Position numbers and translations under genes: made by a program
NCBI RefSeq assembly: GCF_031177825.1
Contig: NZ_JAPSKE010000003.1
Coordinates: 186,001-250,000 of the forward strand
Origin: Paenibacillus sp.
GTDB lineage: Bacteria > Bacillota > Bacilli > Paenibacillales > YIM-B00363
DNA: 64,000 nt
Reading direction: 5' to 3'
In this document: positions 17,022 through 25,703 of the stretch, piece by piece
Layout: each line of letters begins with the position of its first letter
Numbering within the stretch: position 1 is the stretch's first letter
Notes under the pieces: model-generated
Databases searched by the model: none
What the model was told of the DNA's origin: nothing
Seen by the model: only the letters and a program-made list of their open reading frames with translations

Positions 17022-17990
17022 ATGAAAATACGAATTCTATTGCGAATCTTCCAAGCCGCAGGGATCGCGGCGTTCGCGTGGCTGCTGTGGGCCCACCTCG
17101 ATCCGATGCTGCTGACGGACGCGTGGCGGGCCCTGTCCGCGAGGCCGGAGCTGCCGCTCGCGATGACGGCGGCATACGCCGCCGCGTTCGGCTTACGGGC
17201 CGTCGCTTGGCGGCTGTACTTGCCGAAGACGATGCGCCCTCGCGTCTCGCTCTTGTATCACGGCCTCATCTATAGCCTGCTGCTGAACCACGTGCTGCCC
17301 GTGAAGGCGGGCGATGTCGCCCGCGTCGGCGTGCTGTGGCGCCGCGGCGGGGTGCCGGGCGCGCTCGCGCTGCAGAGCGTCGCGGCGATGCGCGCGCTCG
17401 ACCTCGCGGCGCTGGCGCTCTTCGCGGCGGCGGGCGCGCCGCTGCTGCTCGGGGCGGGCGCGGCGACGCCCGCCTACGTCACGGCGGCGGCCGTGCTCGC
17501 CGTCGCCGCCGCGGGCGCGCTGGCGCTCCGCCGCGCGCACAAGCTGCCGTGGCCGGCCGCGCGTCGGCAGGCCGGCTACGCCCGCGAGGCGCTCCGCGGG
17601 AGCCGCGGAGCGGCCATCGCCGCGCTCGTGCTCGCCAGCTGGGCGCTCGAGGCCGCCGTCGTCTGGGGCGTCGCCTCCGCCGTCGCCGCCGTCCCCGGCG
17701 CGCTCGCCCCGTTCGAGGCGTTGTGGGCGAACGCCTTCACGATCGCCGGCGGACCCGCGTACGTCGGCCCCGGCGGCATCGGCGGCTACGAGAGCGCCAT
17801 GAGCTACGCGCTCTCGCGAGCCGGGCTGTCCGCTTCCGACGCGTTCGCCGTCGCCCTGTTGTCGCACGGCTATAAATTCGCCTTTTCTTACGCGGCAGGA
17901 CTTCTCACGATGCTTCTGCTGCCCGTTCCATTACCCGAGTGGCGCGAATGGTTCGCCCGCCGGAAGGAGACCGATCCATGGATCGAATGA
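17022..17990 (+). CDS. Lysylphosphatidylglycerol synthase TM-domain / flippase-like protein
   Basis: 322 aa, about seven to eight transmembrane segments. Family motifs: YHGLIYSLLLNHVLPVKAGD, then GPGGIGGYESAMSYAL and FAVALLSHGYKFAFSYAAGL. This UPF0104/AglD-like fold is found in MprF flippase domains and in lipid-linked glycan systems. First gene of a four-gene overlapping operon; it overlaps the next gene by 13 bp. It likely moves or modifies a membrane lipid used by the glycosyltransferases downstream. No SD precedes the ATG, consistent with its position right after the promoter. Confidence 0.85.
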   Translation: MKIRILLRIFQAAGIAAFAWLLWAHLDPMLLTDAWRALSARPELPLAMTAAYAAAFGLRAVAWRLYLPKTMRPRVSLLYHGLIYSLLLNHVLPVKAGDVARVGVLWRRGGVPGALALQSVAAMRALDLAALALFAAAGAPLLLGAGAATPAYVTAAAVLAVAAAGALALRRAHKLPWPAARRQAGYAREALRGSRGAAIAALVLASWALEAAVVWGVASAVAAVPGALAPFEALWANAFTIAGGPAYVGPGGIGGYESAMSYALSRAGLSASDAFAVALLSHGYKFAFSYAAGLLTMLLLPVPLPEWREWFARRKETDPWIE

Positions 17991-19489
17991 ACAATGTCGG
18001 CGTCTTCGAAAAGACGGCCGCCCGCGCCTGGAACTTCCTGAACGAGGGGAAGTCGTTTTTACCCATTTTCACGATCGGGGTTTTCCTCTTGTTCCATGCG
18101 GCGGATTGGCTCGCCCGGCCGAACGAGGCGCTCGTCGGCCTGATCTCGCTGATCATCGTGCTGCCGCTGCTGCTGCTGTACATGTACTTCGATTTTCCTC
18201 TTTATTTACGAAACTACTTATGGCTGCCGCTGCTCGTCTACGTGCTGCTGCCGTGGCCGCCGGGGTACCCGGCGTTCGACGTCGGGCTGGCATTGTTCGC
18301 GACGGGACTCTTCTTCTTCTTCACTGTCTTCTTCTGGGGCACGTTCTACTACCGAATGCGCATCGGCACGCCGTGGAACAACTTCGCGCGGTTCTGGAAG
18401 CTCGTGCTGAAGCATAGCGACTCGACGAGCGGCAACGCGCAGGAGCAGGTCCCGAAGTTTCTCCTGATTCTTGCGTTATGGGAATGGACGTATCGGTGGT
18501 TCGGCGAGGCATGGTCGCCGTCGAGCGACGGAATGATGACGTGGGGCTTTATCGGGGGCGTCGGCGTGTACGCGTGGATCTTGCACCGGAACTTGTTCGA
18601 CTGGAAGCCGAAGGAGTACGACTACTTCACGAAGGACCGGTATCCCGAGCCGACCGAGCCGCTGGCCCGCCGCGTGTACGTGATCGTCATCGACGGGATG
18701 CGGAAGGAGCGATTCTTCGAAGCGCGCACGCCGTTCCTGGACAAGCTTCGCCTCGAAGGGACGGAGTATACGCAGATGGAGACGGTGTATCCGGCTCGTA
18801 CGGTCGTCTGTTTCTCGTCGATGCATACCGGCGCGTACCCGCGCGAGCACGGCATCGCGTCGAACCTCGTCATCCGGTACGGCGTGAAGGTCGAGAGCGT
18901 GTTCGACGCGCTGCGGCGCGGCGGCAAGAAAGGCCGTCTGCTCGGCATCGCGCATCTCGTCGACGCATTCGGCGACGACGTAGAGAGCATAACGGCGGTC
19001 ATGAAGCATGACGAGGCGGACCCGTCGATTCTCGAGCGCGCGCTGAAGGTCGTGCGGGAGCAGGATCCGGACTTCCTGACGGTGCAATTCATCGGCACGG
19101 ATCAGACGGGACATTCCCGCGGGGTGTTCTACGACGACTATATCGAGAAGATCGAGGCGGTCGACAAGCTGACGGAGACGTTCGTGAAGGAGCTGGAATC
19201 CAGCGGCAAGTTGGAAAATGCCGTGATCGTCGTCTGCGCCGATCACGGTCAAGCGGACGGCATCGGCGGCCACGGGCATCTGGACGAAGGGGAACGGTTC
19301 GTGCCGTTTTTCGTCTGGGGGCGCGGAGTGGCGCGCGGGCGTCGCATCGAAGCGCGGCATTCGCTCGTATCGTTAGCGTCCACGATTACGCATCTGCTCG
19401 GCTGCCCGTTCCCGAGTTCTTCGCATGGTCCGACGCTCGTCGAGACGTTCCGCGACGAACCGTCCGGCGAAGGGGCGTCGAAGCGATGA
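17978..19489 (+). CDS. Membrane-anchored alkaline-phosphatase-superfamily protein
   Basis: 503 aa; ATG at 17978 with AAGGAG about 9 nt upstream. The N-terminal ~210 residues hold five to six transmembrane helices. A type I phosphodiesterase/nucleotide pyrophosphatase domain follows: metal Asp in YVIVIDGMRKERFF, a Thr nucleophile in VYPARTVVCFSSMHTG, and metal ligands in GTDQTGHSRG, CADHGQADG and GHGHLDEGE. It probably hydrolyses or transfers a phosphate or phospho-group substituent on an envelope glycan or lipid outside the membrane. The fused membrane part and operon position favour envelope work over nucleotide metabolism. Confidence 0.85.
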   Translation: MDRMNNVGVFEKTAARAWNFLNEGKSFLPIFTIGVFLLFHAADWLARPNEALVGLISLIIVLPLLLLYMYFDFPLYLRNYLWLPLLVYVLLPWPPGYPAFDVGLALFATGLFFFFTVFFWGTFYYRMRIGTPWNNFARFWKLVLKHSDSTSGNAQEQVPKFLLILALWEWTYRWFGEAWSPSSDGMMTWGFIGGVGVYAWILHRNLFDWKPKEYDYFTKDRYPEPTEPLARRVYVIVIDGMRKERFFEARTPFLDKLRLEGTEYTQMETVYPARTVVCFSSMHTGAYPREHGIASNLVIRYGVKVESVFDALRRGGKKGRLLGIAHLVDAFGDDVESITAVMKHDEADPSILERALKVVREQDPDFLTVQFIGTDQTGHSRGVFYDDYIEKIEAVDKLTETFVKELESSGKLENAVIVVCADHGQADGIGGHGHLDEGERFVPFFVWGRGVARGRRIEARHSLVSLASTITHLLGCPFPSSSHGPTLVETFRDEPSGEGASKR

Positions 19490-20202
19490 AGCACATCGTC
19501 GTGTTTCTCCCCGCCTATAACGAGGCGGAGTCATTGCCCGACGTGCTGCCGCGCATCCCGCGCGACGCCGTCGCGGGCGCGAAGGTGACCACGCTCGTCG
19601 TCGACGACGGCTCGACCGACGCTACGTCTGCCGTCGCGTCCGCTTGCGGCGCCGATCTCGTGCTGCGCCTGCCGCGCAACCGCGGGCTCGGCGCCGCCGT
19701 GCGCGAGGGGTTGGCCGAGGCGGCGCGCCTCGGCGCGGACGTAGGCGTCATGATCGACGCCGATAACGAATATCCGCCGGAGTCGATCCCGGCGCTCGTG
19801 GCGCCGATTCTTCGCGGCGAAGCGGATTACGTGCTCGGCTCGCGCTTCGCCGGCACGATCCGCGGCATGAAGAGGCATCGACGGCTCGGCAATTATGCGT
19901 TCACGTGGCTGCAGCGGGCGCTGCTGGCGGCGGTCGGCCGTCCCGTGACGCTGACCGACGGGCAGTCGGGGATGCGCGCCTTTTCCCGAGAAGCGATGCT
20001 CCATGCCGAAATTATCCATGACTACAACTACGCCCAAGTCGTGACGCTCAATCTCGTGCGGAAGGGATTCCGGCTCGCGGAGGTGCCGATCCCGTATCAA
20101 GTGCGAACGAAGGGAGAATCGTTCATCAAGCTCCGAGCGTACGCCCGGAAGGTGCTGCCGGCGATCTGGCGCGAGATGCGGCGGAAGGCGGCGCCGCGAT
20201 GA
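19486..20202 (+). CDS. Glycosyltransferase family 2 (polyprenyl-phosphate type)
   Basis: 238 aa; ATGA overlap with the phosphatase gene. GT-A fold: FLPAYNEAESLPDVL start, VVDDGSTDAT, the DxD-like DADNEYPP and the acceptor loop DGQSGMRAFSR. It resembles dolichol-/undecaprenyl-phosphate sugar transferases (DPM1/GtrB-like) but lacks the C-terminal membrane helices. It likely makes the lipid-phosphate sugar used by the next gene product. Confidence 0.9.
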   Translation: MKHIVVFLPAYNEAESLPDVLPRIPRDAVAGAKVTTLVVDDGSTDATSAVASACGADLVLRLPRNRGLGAAVREGLAEAARLGADVGVMIDADNEYPPESIPALVAPILRGEADYVLGSRFAGTIRGMKRHRRLGNYAFTWLQRALLAAVGRPVTLTDGQSGMRAFSREAMLHAEIIHDYNYAQVVTLNLVRKGFRLAEVPIPYQVRTKGESFIKLRAYARKVLPAIWREMRRKAAPR

Positions 20203-21701
20203 CGCCGCTCCGGGAGCGCCCGTTCTTGTGGGCGGCGGCGTTCGCGGCGCTGCTGTGCGCGCTTCGCCTGGCGTACGCCTCGCCGTATGCTTCCTCATGG
20301 GACGCGGTCGACTTCGCGCTCGCGCTCGACCGGTTCGATCTGCTGGCGATGCAGCCGCACTTCCCCGGGTACCCGTTCTTCGTATTGGCGGGCATGGCGC
20401 TGCGGCCTTGGTTCGGGGGCGATGCGGTCGCCGCGCTGGCGGGCGTCGGCGCGCTGGCGTACGCGAGCGCCGTCTGGCCGATGTACGCCCTCGCGAGGGC
20501 GGCGCTGCCCGCATGGCCCGCGGCCGCGGCGGCGGCGCTGCTGCAGGCGTCCGCCTATGCGGGGCTCGCCGCCGCGCTGCCGATGTCCGAGGCGGCCGCG
20601 CTCGGCGCGCTGTGGTGGTTCGGCTATGCGGCGCTCGCCGCCTTCCGGTCGCCGCGCTTCGCGGTGCGCCTGCTGCCGGCCGCGGCGTTCGGCGCGCTGA
20701 TGGGCATCCGCTTGTCGTACGCCGCGTTCGGGCTGCTGCTCTTGCCGCTGTTCGTCCGGGAATGGCGTTCGAGCCGTCTGCGTGCCTGCGGGTTTCTGCT
20801 GGCCGTGGCGGCGGCGCAGCTCGTCTGGGTCGCCGCGCTCGTCGTGACCGAGGGGAGTCTCGGCGGATTTTTGACGCTCGGCGTCGAGTTCGCCCGCGGC
20901 CACTTCGCCGAGTGGGGCGGGGCGGCGACGACCGAGACGTCCCCGGCGCTGCCGTCCCGCTTCGCGACGCTCGTCTTCCGGAACTGGCTGTGGATCGGCG
21001 TGTGCGGCGGCAGCGTCTGGAGCGCAGTCGCGCTGATTGCGGCCGCCGTCGCCGCGCTCGCGGCCGTCGCCGGCCGACGCGGCCAGGGTCGCGCCTCGTT
21101 GCCCGACGCCGCCGCATTGCGCTGGCTCGCCGCCGCTTGCGCCGCGTACTTCCTCTGGGCGCTCTTCGCCCAGAACATCGACAAGCCGCGGCACATCCTG
21201 CCGCTCATCGGGCCGGCGCTGTGGCTTCTCGCGCTGGGGCTGCACCGCGCCTGCCGCGGCCGCCGGGCCGTCTTCGCCGCGGCGATGGCCGCCGCGTTGG
21301 CGGGGCAGCTGTTCGCCGGTCTGCGGCTGCTGGACGCCGCGCATGCCGAGACGCCGGCGGTCGTCCAGCTGCACCGGTACGCTTCAGAGCGCCTCGAGGC
21401 GCCGTTCCAGCTGCTTACGTGGGAGGAGACGCGCGTGCTGGGGTACTTGGGCGCCGCGTATCCGCATAAGCGCGTGTACACGTTCGCGCTTGCGGAGGAG
21501 GAGCGGCTCACGCGGCCGGACCGGCGAACGTATGTGACCGGCAAGGTCGTCGAAGGCTTCGCGGCGCAGGGCGTCGACGTCGCGTCTGCGTTCGCGCCCG
21601 TGGCCACGTTCGTCTCGAACGCGATCGTCGACCCGGTGTATCACGAAATCACCTTATACGAGTGGAAAGAGGAAGAGAAAGCCCTCCGTCCGACGGATTG
21701 A
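20199..21701 (+). CDS. Predicted GT-C-fold membrane glycosyltransferase
   Basis: 500 aa; ATGA overlap with the GT2 gene. About ten hydrophobic segments, with an acidic residue in the first external loop (SSWDAVDFALALDRFD, then HFPGYPFFVLAGM). That is the placement expected for the catalytic Asp of GT-C enzymes (PMT/ArnT-like). A smaller extracytoplasmic C-terminal domain follows. A GT-C enzyme would take sugar from the lipid carrier made by the GT2 upstream. The family match is by architecture, not by strong motif. Confidence 0.65.
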   Translation: MTPLRERPFLWAAAFAALLCALRLAYASPYASSWDAVDFALALDRFDLLAMQPHFPGYPFFVLAGMALRPWFGGDAVAALAGVGALAYASAVWPMYALARAALPAWPAAAAAALLQASAYAGLAAALPMSEAAALGALWWFGYAALAAFRSPRFAVRLLPAAAFGALMGIRLSYAAFGLLLLPLFVREWRSSRLRACGFLLAVAAAQLVWVAALVVTEGSLGGFLTLGVEFARGHFAEWGGAATTETSPALPSRFATLVFRNWLWIGVCGGSVWSAVALIAAAVAALAAVAGRRGQGRASLPDAAALRWLAAACAAYFLWALFAQNIDKPRHILPLIGPALWLLALGLHRACRGRRAVFAAAMAAALAGQLFAGLRLLDAAHAETPAVVQLHRYASERLEAPFQLLTWEETRVLGYLGAAYPHKRVYTFALAEEERLTRPDRRTYVTGKVVEGFAAQGVDVASAFAPVATFVSNAIVDPVYHEITLYEWKEEEKALRPTD

Positions 21702-21726
21702 CCGTCGTCGACGGGGGCTTTCTTTT
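21676..21726 (+). terminator. Terminator of the envelope operon
   Basis: AGAAAGCCC..CCGTC pairs with GACGGGGGCTTTCT, followed by TTTTT. Confidence 0.8.
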
Positions 21727-21735
21727 TCGTTTTTA

Positions 21736-21962
21736 CACGCCACAATTCCACATCCCCGCGGGTTGGCGAGATGAAATGTTGCGCCGATTGGGTACCGACT
21801 CCGCAATTTTCGAGGCACGCCGCTCCTATATTTGGGGAACCGCGCCACAATTCCACATCCCCGCCGGCTGACGAGATGAAATGTTACGCCAATTGGGTAT
21901 CGGCTCCGCAATTTTCGAGGCAAGCCGCCCCAATATTTGCGGAACCGCGCCACAATTCCACG
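21736..21962 (-). repeat. Tandem repeat, 105-bp family, locus A (two full units plus a stub)
   Basis: Units start at 21736 and 21843 (about 105-107 bp), with a 15-bp stub from 21948. Each unit holds CGCCACAATTCCACATCCCCG at one end and TCCGCAATTTTCGAGGCA inside. Read on the minus strand, unit landmarks (GGTTCC..CAAA, GCCTCGAAAATTGCGGA, TACCCAAT) align with the array at 52741-53160 in the same order and period, so both belong to one dispersed family. Confidence 0.8.
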
Positions 21963-22024
21963 CAGCAACGACAGGGGCTTGGGAGGACATGGATTTTTCC
22001 TTCCCCGGACATGTATTTTTTTCG

Positions 22025-22053
22025 TTGACAGCCTAATTGAAAGTGATTATCAT
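22025..22053 (+). promoter_or_regulatory. Promoter of the FTR1 iron operon with Fur box 1
   Basis: TTGACA, 17-bp spacer, TATCAT. TGAAAGTGATTATCA (22038-22052) covers the spacer end and -10 and matches 13 of 15 positions of the Fur consensus. Confidence 0.8.
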
Positions 22054-22070
22054 TACACATGGGGCGGGAC

Positions 22071-22085
22071 TGAAAATCATTCTCA
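22071..22085 (+). promoter_or_regulatory. Fur box 2 of the FTR1 operon
   Basis: TGAAAATCATTCTCA, 13 of 15 to the Fur consensus, just downstream of the transcription start. Two boxes suggest tight iron repression. Confidence 0.75.
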
Positions 22086-22131
22086 CACACGACGACCACT
22101 CCTCAACACATCATGAAGGGCGTGGAATGCC

Positions 22132-23199
22132 ATGAAATGTTCTATCCGATCCATGCTGCTCGCGGTTGCGCTGCTTCTGCTCGTCCCGCAGCAGGTCGGC
22201 GCTTATTCCTACGGCGACCCGAGCCAAGAGGTCATCGCCGAAGCGATGAAGGAGATGATCGCCAAGCTTCCGTCCGGAGCGCCGGATTGGGCGGCGGTCG
22301 GCGAAATTTATAAAGTGCACCGGCCCGAGATCGAGTCGCACTTCGGCGCGTCCGTGGCGTCGACGCTCGAGGCCGACATCAAGGCCGAAGACAAGGAAAG
22401 GTTTCTCTCGAATTACAAAGCGCTGCTCGTCCTGAATCTGGCGCGGCGCTTCGAATACGCGAATAAGGACGTGAAAGACTATTCGGCCGCCAAGCTGTTG
22501 CTTGCGAAGGCCAAGGGCACTTACGACGTGCTGCAGCCGTACGTCGCAGACGACGCGACGGACGCGGCGGTGCGGACGGCGTTCGAAGAGGCGCTGGCCG
22601 CGCTCGGCAACCCCGGGTTGTTCGGCGTCGGCGAACAGCCCGTCGATCCCGAGACGTTCAAGGCGAGGACGGACCTCATCTTGAGCAAGCTGAAGCCGCT
22701 TTTCAAGCTGCAGGCGGCCGCGGCGGGGCAGCCGACCGCCGCCGAACCGGCGAAGCCGACTCCGGCCGAGCCTGCCAAGACCGAGGATCCGGCCAAGACG
22801 GCGGAGCCCGCCAAGACGGCGGAGCCGATGAAGACGGCTGCCGATGCGCAGAAGCCGGCCGCGTCCGAGCCGAAGGCAGAGGCCGAACCGGCGAAGGAAG
22901 AAGCGCCGGCCGCGACGGCGGCGCCGGAGGAGGCGAAGCCGGAGCCGGAGGCAACGCCGACCGAGGCCCAAGCGGAGACGGAGAACGCTCCAGCGGCAGA
23001 AGAGGAAGCGGCGCCCGAAACTGCGGAGACGACGGCCGCAGCCGCGGAGCCTGCAGCAGCGGAGCCGGAAGCGGCGGGCCACGCGCCGATGGAACGGCAG
23101 AGCCGCACGAACCCGATGGTCAGCGTCGCGGTGATCGGCGCGGTGGCGATCGCCGCCGCGGGCGGCATCGTCTACGCGAAGAAACGGAAGCTATTCTGA
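22132..23199 (+). CDS. Exported, membrane-anchored helical protein of the FTR1 operon
   Basis: 355 aa. Signal peptide (about 1-24, ending QQVGAYS), helical domain (about 25-195), a ~120-residue Ala/Pro/Glu/Lys/Thr low-complexity stalk, and a C-terminal transmembrane helix with basic tail (YAKKRKLF). The helical domain resembles part of the next gene product: FLSNYKALLVLNLARRFEYAN here against WYFYGVITNLTRYEALPALE there. A cell-surface protein that holds an iron-binding helical domain away from the membrane and hands iron to FTR1 is the likely role. There is no LPXTG; anchoring is by the helix. Confidence 0.75.
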   Translation: MKCSIRSMLLAVALLLLVPQQVGAYSYGDPSQEVIAEAMKEMIAKLPSGAPDWAAVGEIYKVHRPEIESHFGASVASTLEADIKAEDKERFLSNYKALLVLNLARRFEYANKDVKDYSAAKLLLAKAKGTYDVLQPYVADDATDAAVRTAFEEALAALGNPGLFGVGEQPVDPETFKARTDLILSKLKPLFKLQAAAAGQPTAAEPAKPTPAEPAKTEDPAKTAEPAKTAEPMKTAADAQKPAASEPKAEAEPAKEEAPAATAAPEEAKPEPEATPTEAQAETENAPAAEEEAAPETAETTAAAAEPAAAEPEAAGHAPMERQSRTNPMVSVAVIGAVAIAAAGGIVYAKKRKLF

Positions 23200-23235
23200 G
23201 CAATCATCCTATACATAAGTCCAAAGGAGCTAATC

Positions 23236-24732
23236 ATGATGAAGAAAAGTATTGCACTGTTGTTATCCGCATCGCTCGCTTTCGGTTCCGTACCCGCGGC
23301 GTTCGCGGCCCAGACGTCGTTCGAAGTGACGACGGACGTGAAGGCGCAAGTCGCGCTGAGCGACGCCTACAAGAGCATTCTCGCGTTGTTCCCGGCCGAC
23401 GCTTCGGCGCCGCCGGTCGATCTCGCCAAGGTCAAGGCGGAGTACGAAGCGAAGTTCCAGGCCGACGTGAAGGTCGTGAACGCGGAGATCGACACGCTCG
23501 TCACGCAGACGCTCGACCTGGCGATCAAGGGCGACCTTAGCGCAGGCCAAGCGAAGCAAGCGATCGACAAGGGCTTGCAATGGTATTTCTACGGCGTTAT
23601 CACGAACCTCACTCGTTACGAGGCGCTGCCCGCGCTGGAGAAGGGCGACAAGGCGGCCGCGACGGCGGCGCTCGACAAAGCGATCGAGCTGTACGCAAGC
23701 GTACTGGAACCGACGGCGCAAAAGCGCGACAACTACTATAAAGACTACGGCGTCATGACGGTCGACACGCTCGCGATCGCAGTGGAAGGGCTGCAGCAAG
23801 CGGTGAAAGAAGGCGACGTACTGACGTACAAGATTTACCGCCAAATGTTCGACAAGTCGCTGATCAAGGTGTTCCACCTCGCGGCGATCAAGTACGCGAA
23901 GACGGCGCCGACGGCGGCGGAAGCGACCGCGGCGATCGAGATGACGGAAGGGTTCTTCTTCTTCGCGCCGATCTACAACTCGCTCAGCGGCGGCAGCAAG
24001 GCGGACGCGGACGCGGTTCGCGCGGCGTTCGGCAGCGGCGACCCGGCGCAGCTGAACGAGGCGGAGGTGAAGCAGCGGTTCGCGGCGATGTTCAACGGCA
24101 AGATCGGCGGCTACGCGACTCGCGTGCTGACCGACGAGCTGCCGAACGGCAAGCACGAGGCGGCGATCGAGCACGCGATGGAAGGCAACATGTTCCTCGT
24201 CGCGGAAGAAGTATTGATTAAGGAACGTCTCGGAGAAGAAGCGTATGCCGAAGCGCTCGATCATGCGGAGCTATACCTTGCGGCGGTGGAAGCGAACGAC
24301 CGGGCTGCGGCGAACGCGCATGTCGTCGCCTACCTGAAAATCATCGCGCAGCTGGACGGCGTCGTCTTCGCGGTCGGCTCGAACGAGCTGACGATCGACG
24401 GCGAAGCGGTAAAGGTGGACGCTGCCTCCTACGTCAACGCCGAGACGAACCGTACGCTCGTGCCGACGCGCTTCATCTCGGACGCGATCGGCGCGACGGT
24501 CGCCTTCGACGAAGCGACGCAAGTCGTGACGCTGACGAAGGGCGAACAGAAGATCGAGCTGAAGCTCGGCTCGGACGAAGTCGTCGTGAACGGAACGGTC
24601 GATCCGGCCAAGAAGCTCGACCAGACGGTCGTCACGAAAGACGGGCGCAGCTTCATTCCGCTTCGCGCGGTCGCCGAGCTGTTCGGCAAGAATGTGTTCT
24701 ACGCGAACGGCGAAGTCGTGATTACGGAATAA
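23236..24732 (+). CDS. Secreted helical protein with copper-amine-oxidase-N (stalk) domain
   Basis: 498 aa; AAAGGAG 6 nt before the ATG. Signal peptide about 1-24 (SVPAAFAAQ). Two helical segments follow (about 35-220 and 225-375), the first resembling the upstream protein. The C-terminal ~115 residues are a copper amine oxidase N-terminal-like stalk domain (RTLVPTRFISDAIGATV, then RSFIPLRAVAELFG), a domain abundant in Paenibacillus exported proteins. The operon position between a surface protein and FTR1 suggests extracytoplasmic iron binding or ferroxidase support, analogous to EfeO; no conserved metal motif could be proven by eye. Confidence 0.75.
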   Translation: MMKKSIALLLSASLAFGSVPAAFAAQTSFEVTTDVKAQVALSDAYKSILALFPADASAPPVDLAKVKAEYEAKFQADVKVVNAEIDTLVTQTLDLAIKGDLSAGQAKQAIDKGLQWYFYGVITNLTRYEALPALEKGDKAAATAALDKAIELYASVLEPTAQKRDNYYKDYGVMTVDTLAIAVEGLQQAVKEGDVLTYKIYRQMFDKSLIKVFHLAAIKYAKTAPTAAEATAAIEMTEGFFFFAPIYNSLSGGSKADADAVRAAFGSGDPAQLNEAEVKQRFAAMFNGKIGGYATRVLTDELPNGKHEAAIEHAMEGNMFLVAEEVLIKERLGEEAYAEALDHAELYLAAVEANDRAAANAHVVAYLKIIAQLDGVVFAVGSNELTIDGEAVKVDAASYVNAETNRTLVPTRFISDAIGATVAFDEATQVVTLTKGEQKIELKLGSDEVVVNGTVDPAKKLDQTVVTKDGRSFIPLRAVAELFGKNVFYANGEVVITE

Positions 24733-24767
24733 TTTTCAGGAACATATAGAGGAAGGGGTGGCGATCC

Positions 24768-25703
24768 ATGGATTTTCAAGCGTTCCTCATCACGTTTCGC
24801 GAAGCGCTCGAAGCGCTGTTGATTATCGGTGTGATCGTCACCTACTTGACGCGCATCGGCGAGAGCAAATGGAATAAGTGGGTGTGGCTCGGCGTCTTCC
24901 TGGCGCTCCTCTCGAGCTACGGCGTCGCGTTGGCGTTCCAAGTGGTGCTGACCGGCTTCGCGGCGATGGCGAGCCATATTTACCTCAAGATCGGCATTCT
25001 GCTCGTTTCATCGGCGCTGCTTACGCATATGATCTTGTTCATGGCGAAGCAAGGGCGCGATATGCGCGGGGAAGTGCAATCGAAGGTCGCCGCTATCCTG
25101 ACGACCGGCAGCGTGATCAACATGCTGGTGCACGCGTACCTGATTACGCTGCGGGAGGGCATCGAGACGGTGTTCTTCTTCGCGGCGATTTCGGGCGGCG
25201 ACATCGAGCAGGCGATCCGAAGCTGGGGCGCGCTGCTCGGGCTCGTCGTCGCGATCGCCGTCGCGTGGACGTTCTTCCGAGGCGCCCGCAAGGTGCCGCT
25301 CGGCAAATTCTTTAAGATTACGGGCGCGTTCCTCGTGCTGATCGCCGCGGGGCTGCTCGTGCAGGGCGTCGGGATCATGCAGGACGTCGGCATGCTCGGC
25401 ACGCTGTACAAGACGCCGGGCGGACAGATCGGCGCGCTGTACGATCTTACCTGGCTCATGCCGGAGCATCCGCAGGATTACGAGCACTACTTGCGGGATT
25501 ACGGCGTCGCGCCGTTGATCGACGGGCAGGTCGGCATCTTCTTCAAGGCGTTCCTCGGCTACACGCAAGACCCGTCGGTGGAGGAATTTCTCGCGTATTG
25601 GGGATACTACTTCTTGGTATTCGCGTTAATCGTCCGGCAGCGCAAGAAGGAGAGCGCCGCCGTCGAGACGCTCGACAATTCAACCGTGAAGGTGAGCGCA
25701 TGA
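24768..25703 (+). CDS. FTR1-family iron permease
   Basis: 311 aa, seven predicted transmembrane helices. The two REXXE iron-translocation motifs are present: REALE at 11-15 and REGIE at 129-133, each in a helix as in yeast Ftr1p and EfeU. It imports iron across the cytoplasmic membrane. It is third in a Fur-controlled operon, but a DyP peroxidase (EfeB) is absent; two exported helical proteins take the place of EfeO. Its stop overlaps the next start codon (ATGA). Confidence 0.95.
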   Translation: MDFQAFLITFREALEALLIIGVIVTYLTRIGESKWNKWVWLGVFLALLSSYGVALAFQVVLTGFAAMASHIYLKIGILLVSSALLTHMILFMAKQGRDMRGEVQSKVAAILTTGSVINMLVHAYLITLREGIETVFFFAAISGGDIEQAIRSWGALLGLVVAIAVAWTFFRGARKVPLGKFFKITGAFLVLIAAGLLVQGVGIMQDVGMLGTLYKTPGGQIGALYDLTWLMPEHPQDYEHYLRDYGVAPLIDGQVGIFFKAFLGYTQDPSVEEFLAYWGYYFLVFALIVRQRKKESAAVETLDNSTVKVSA

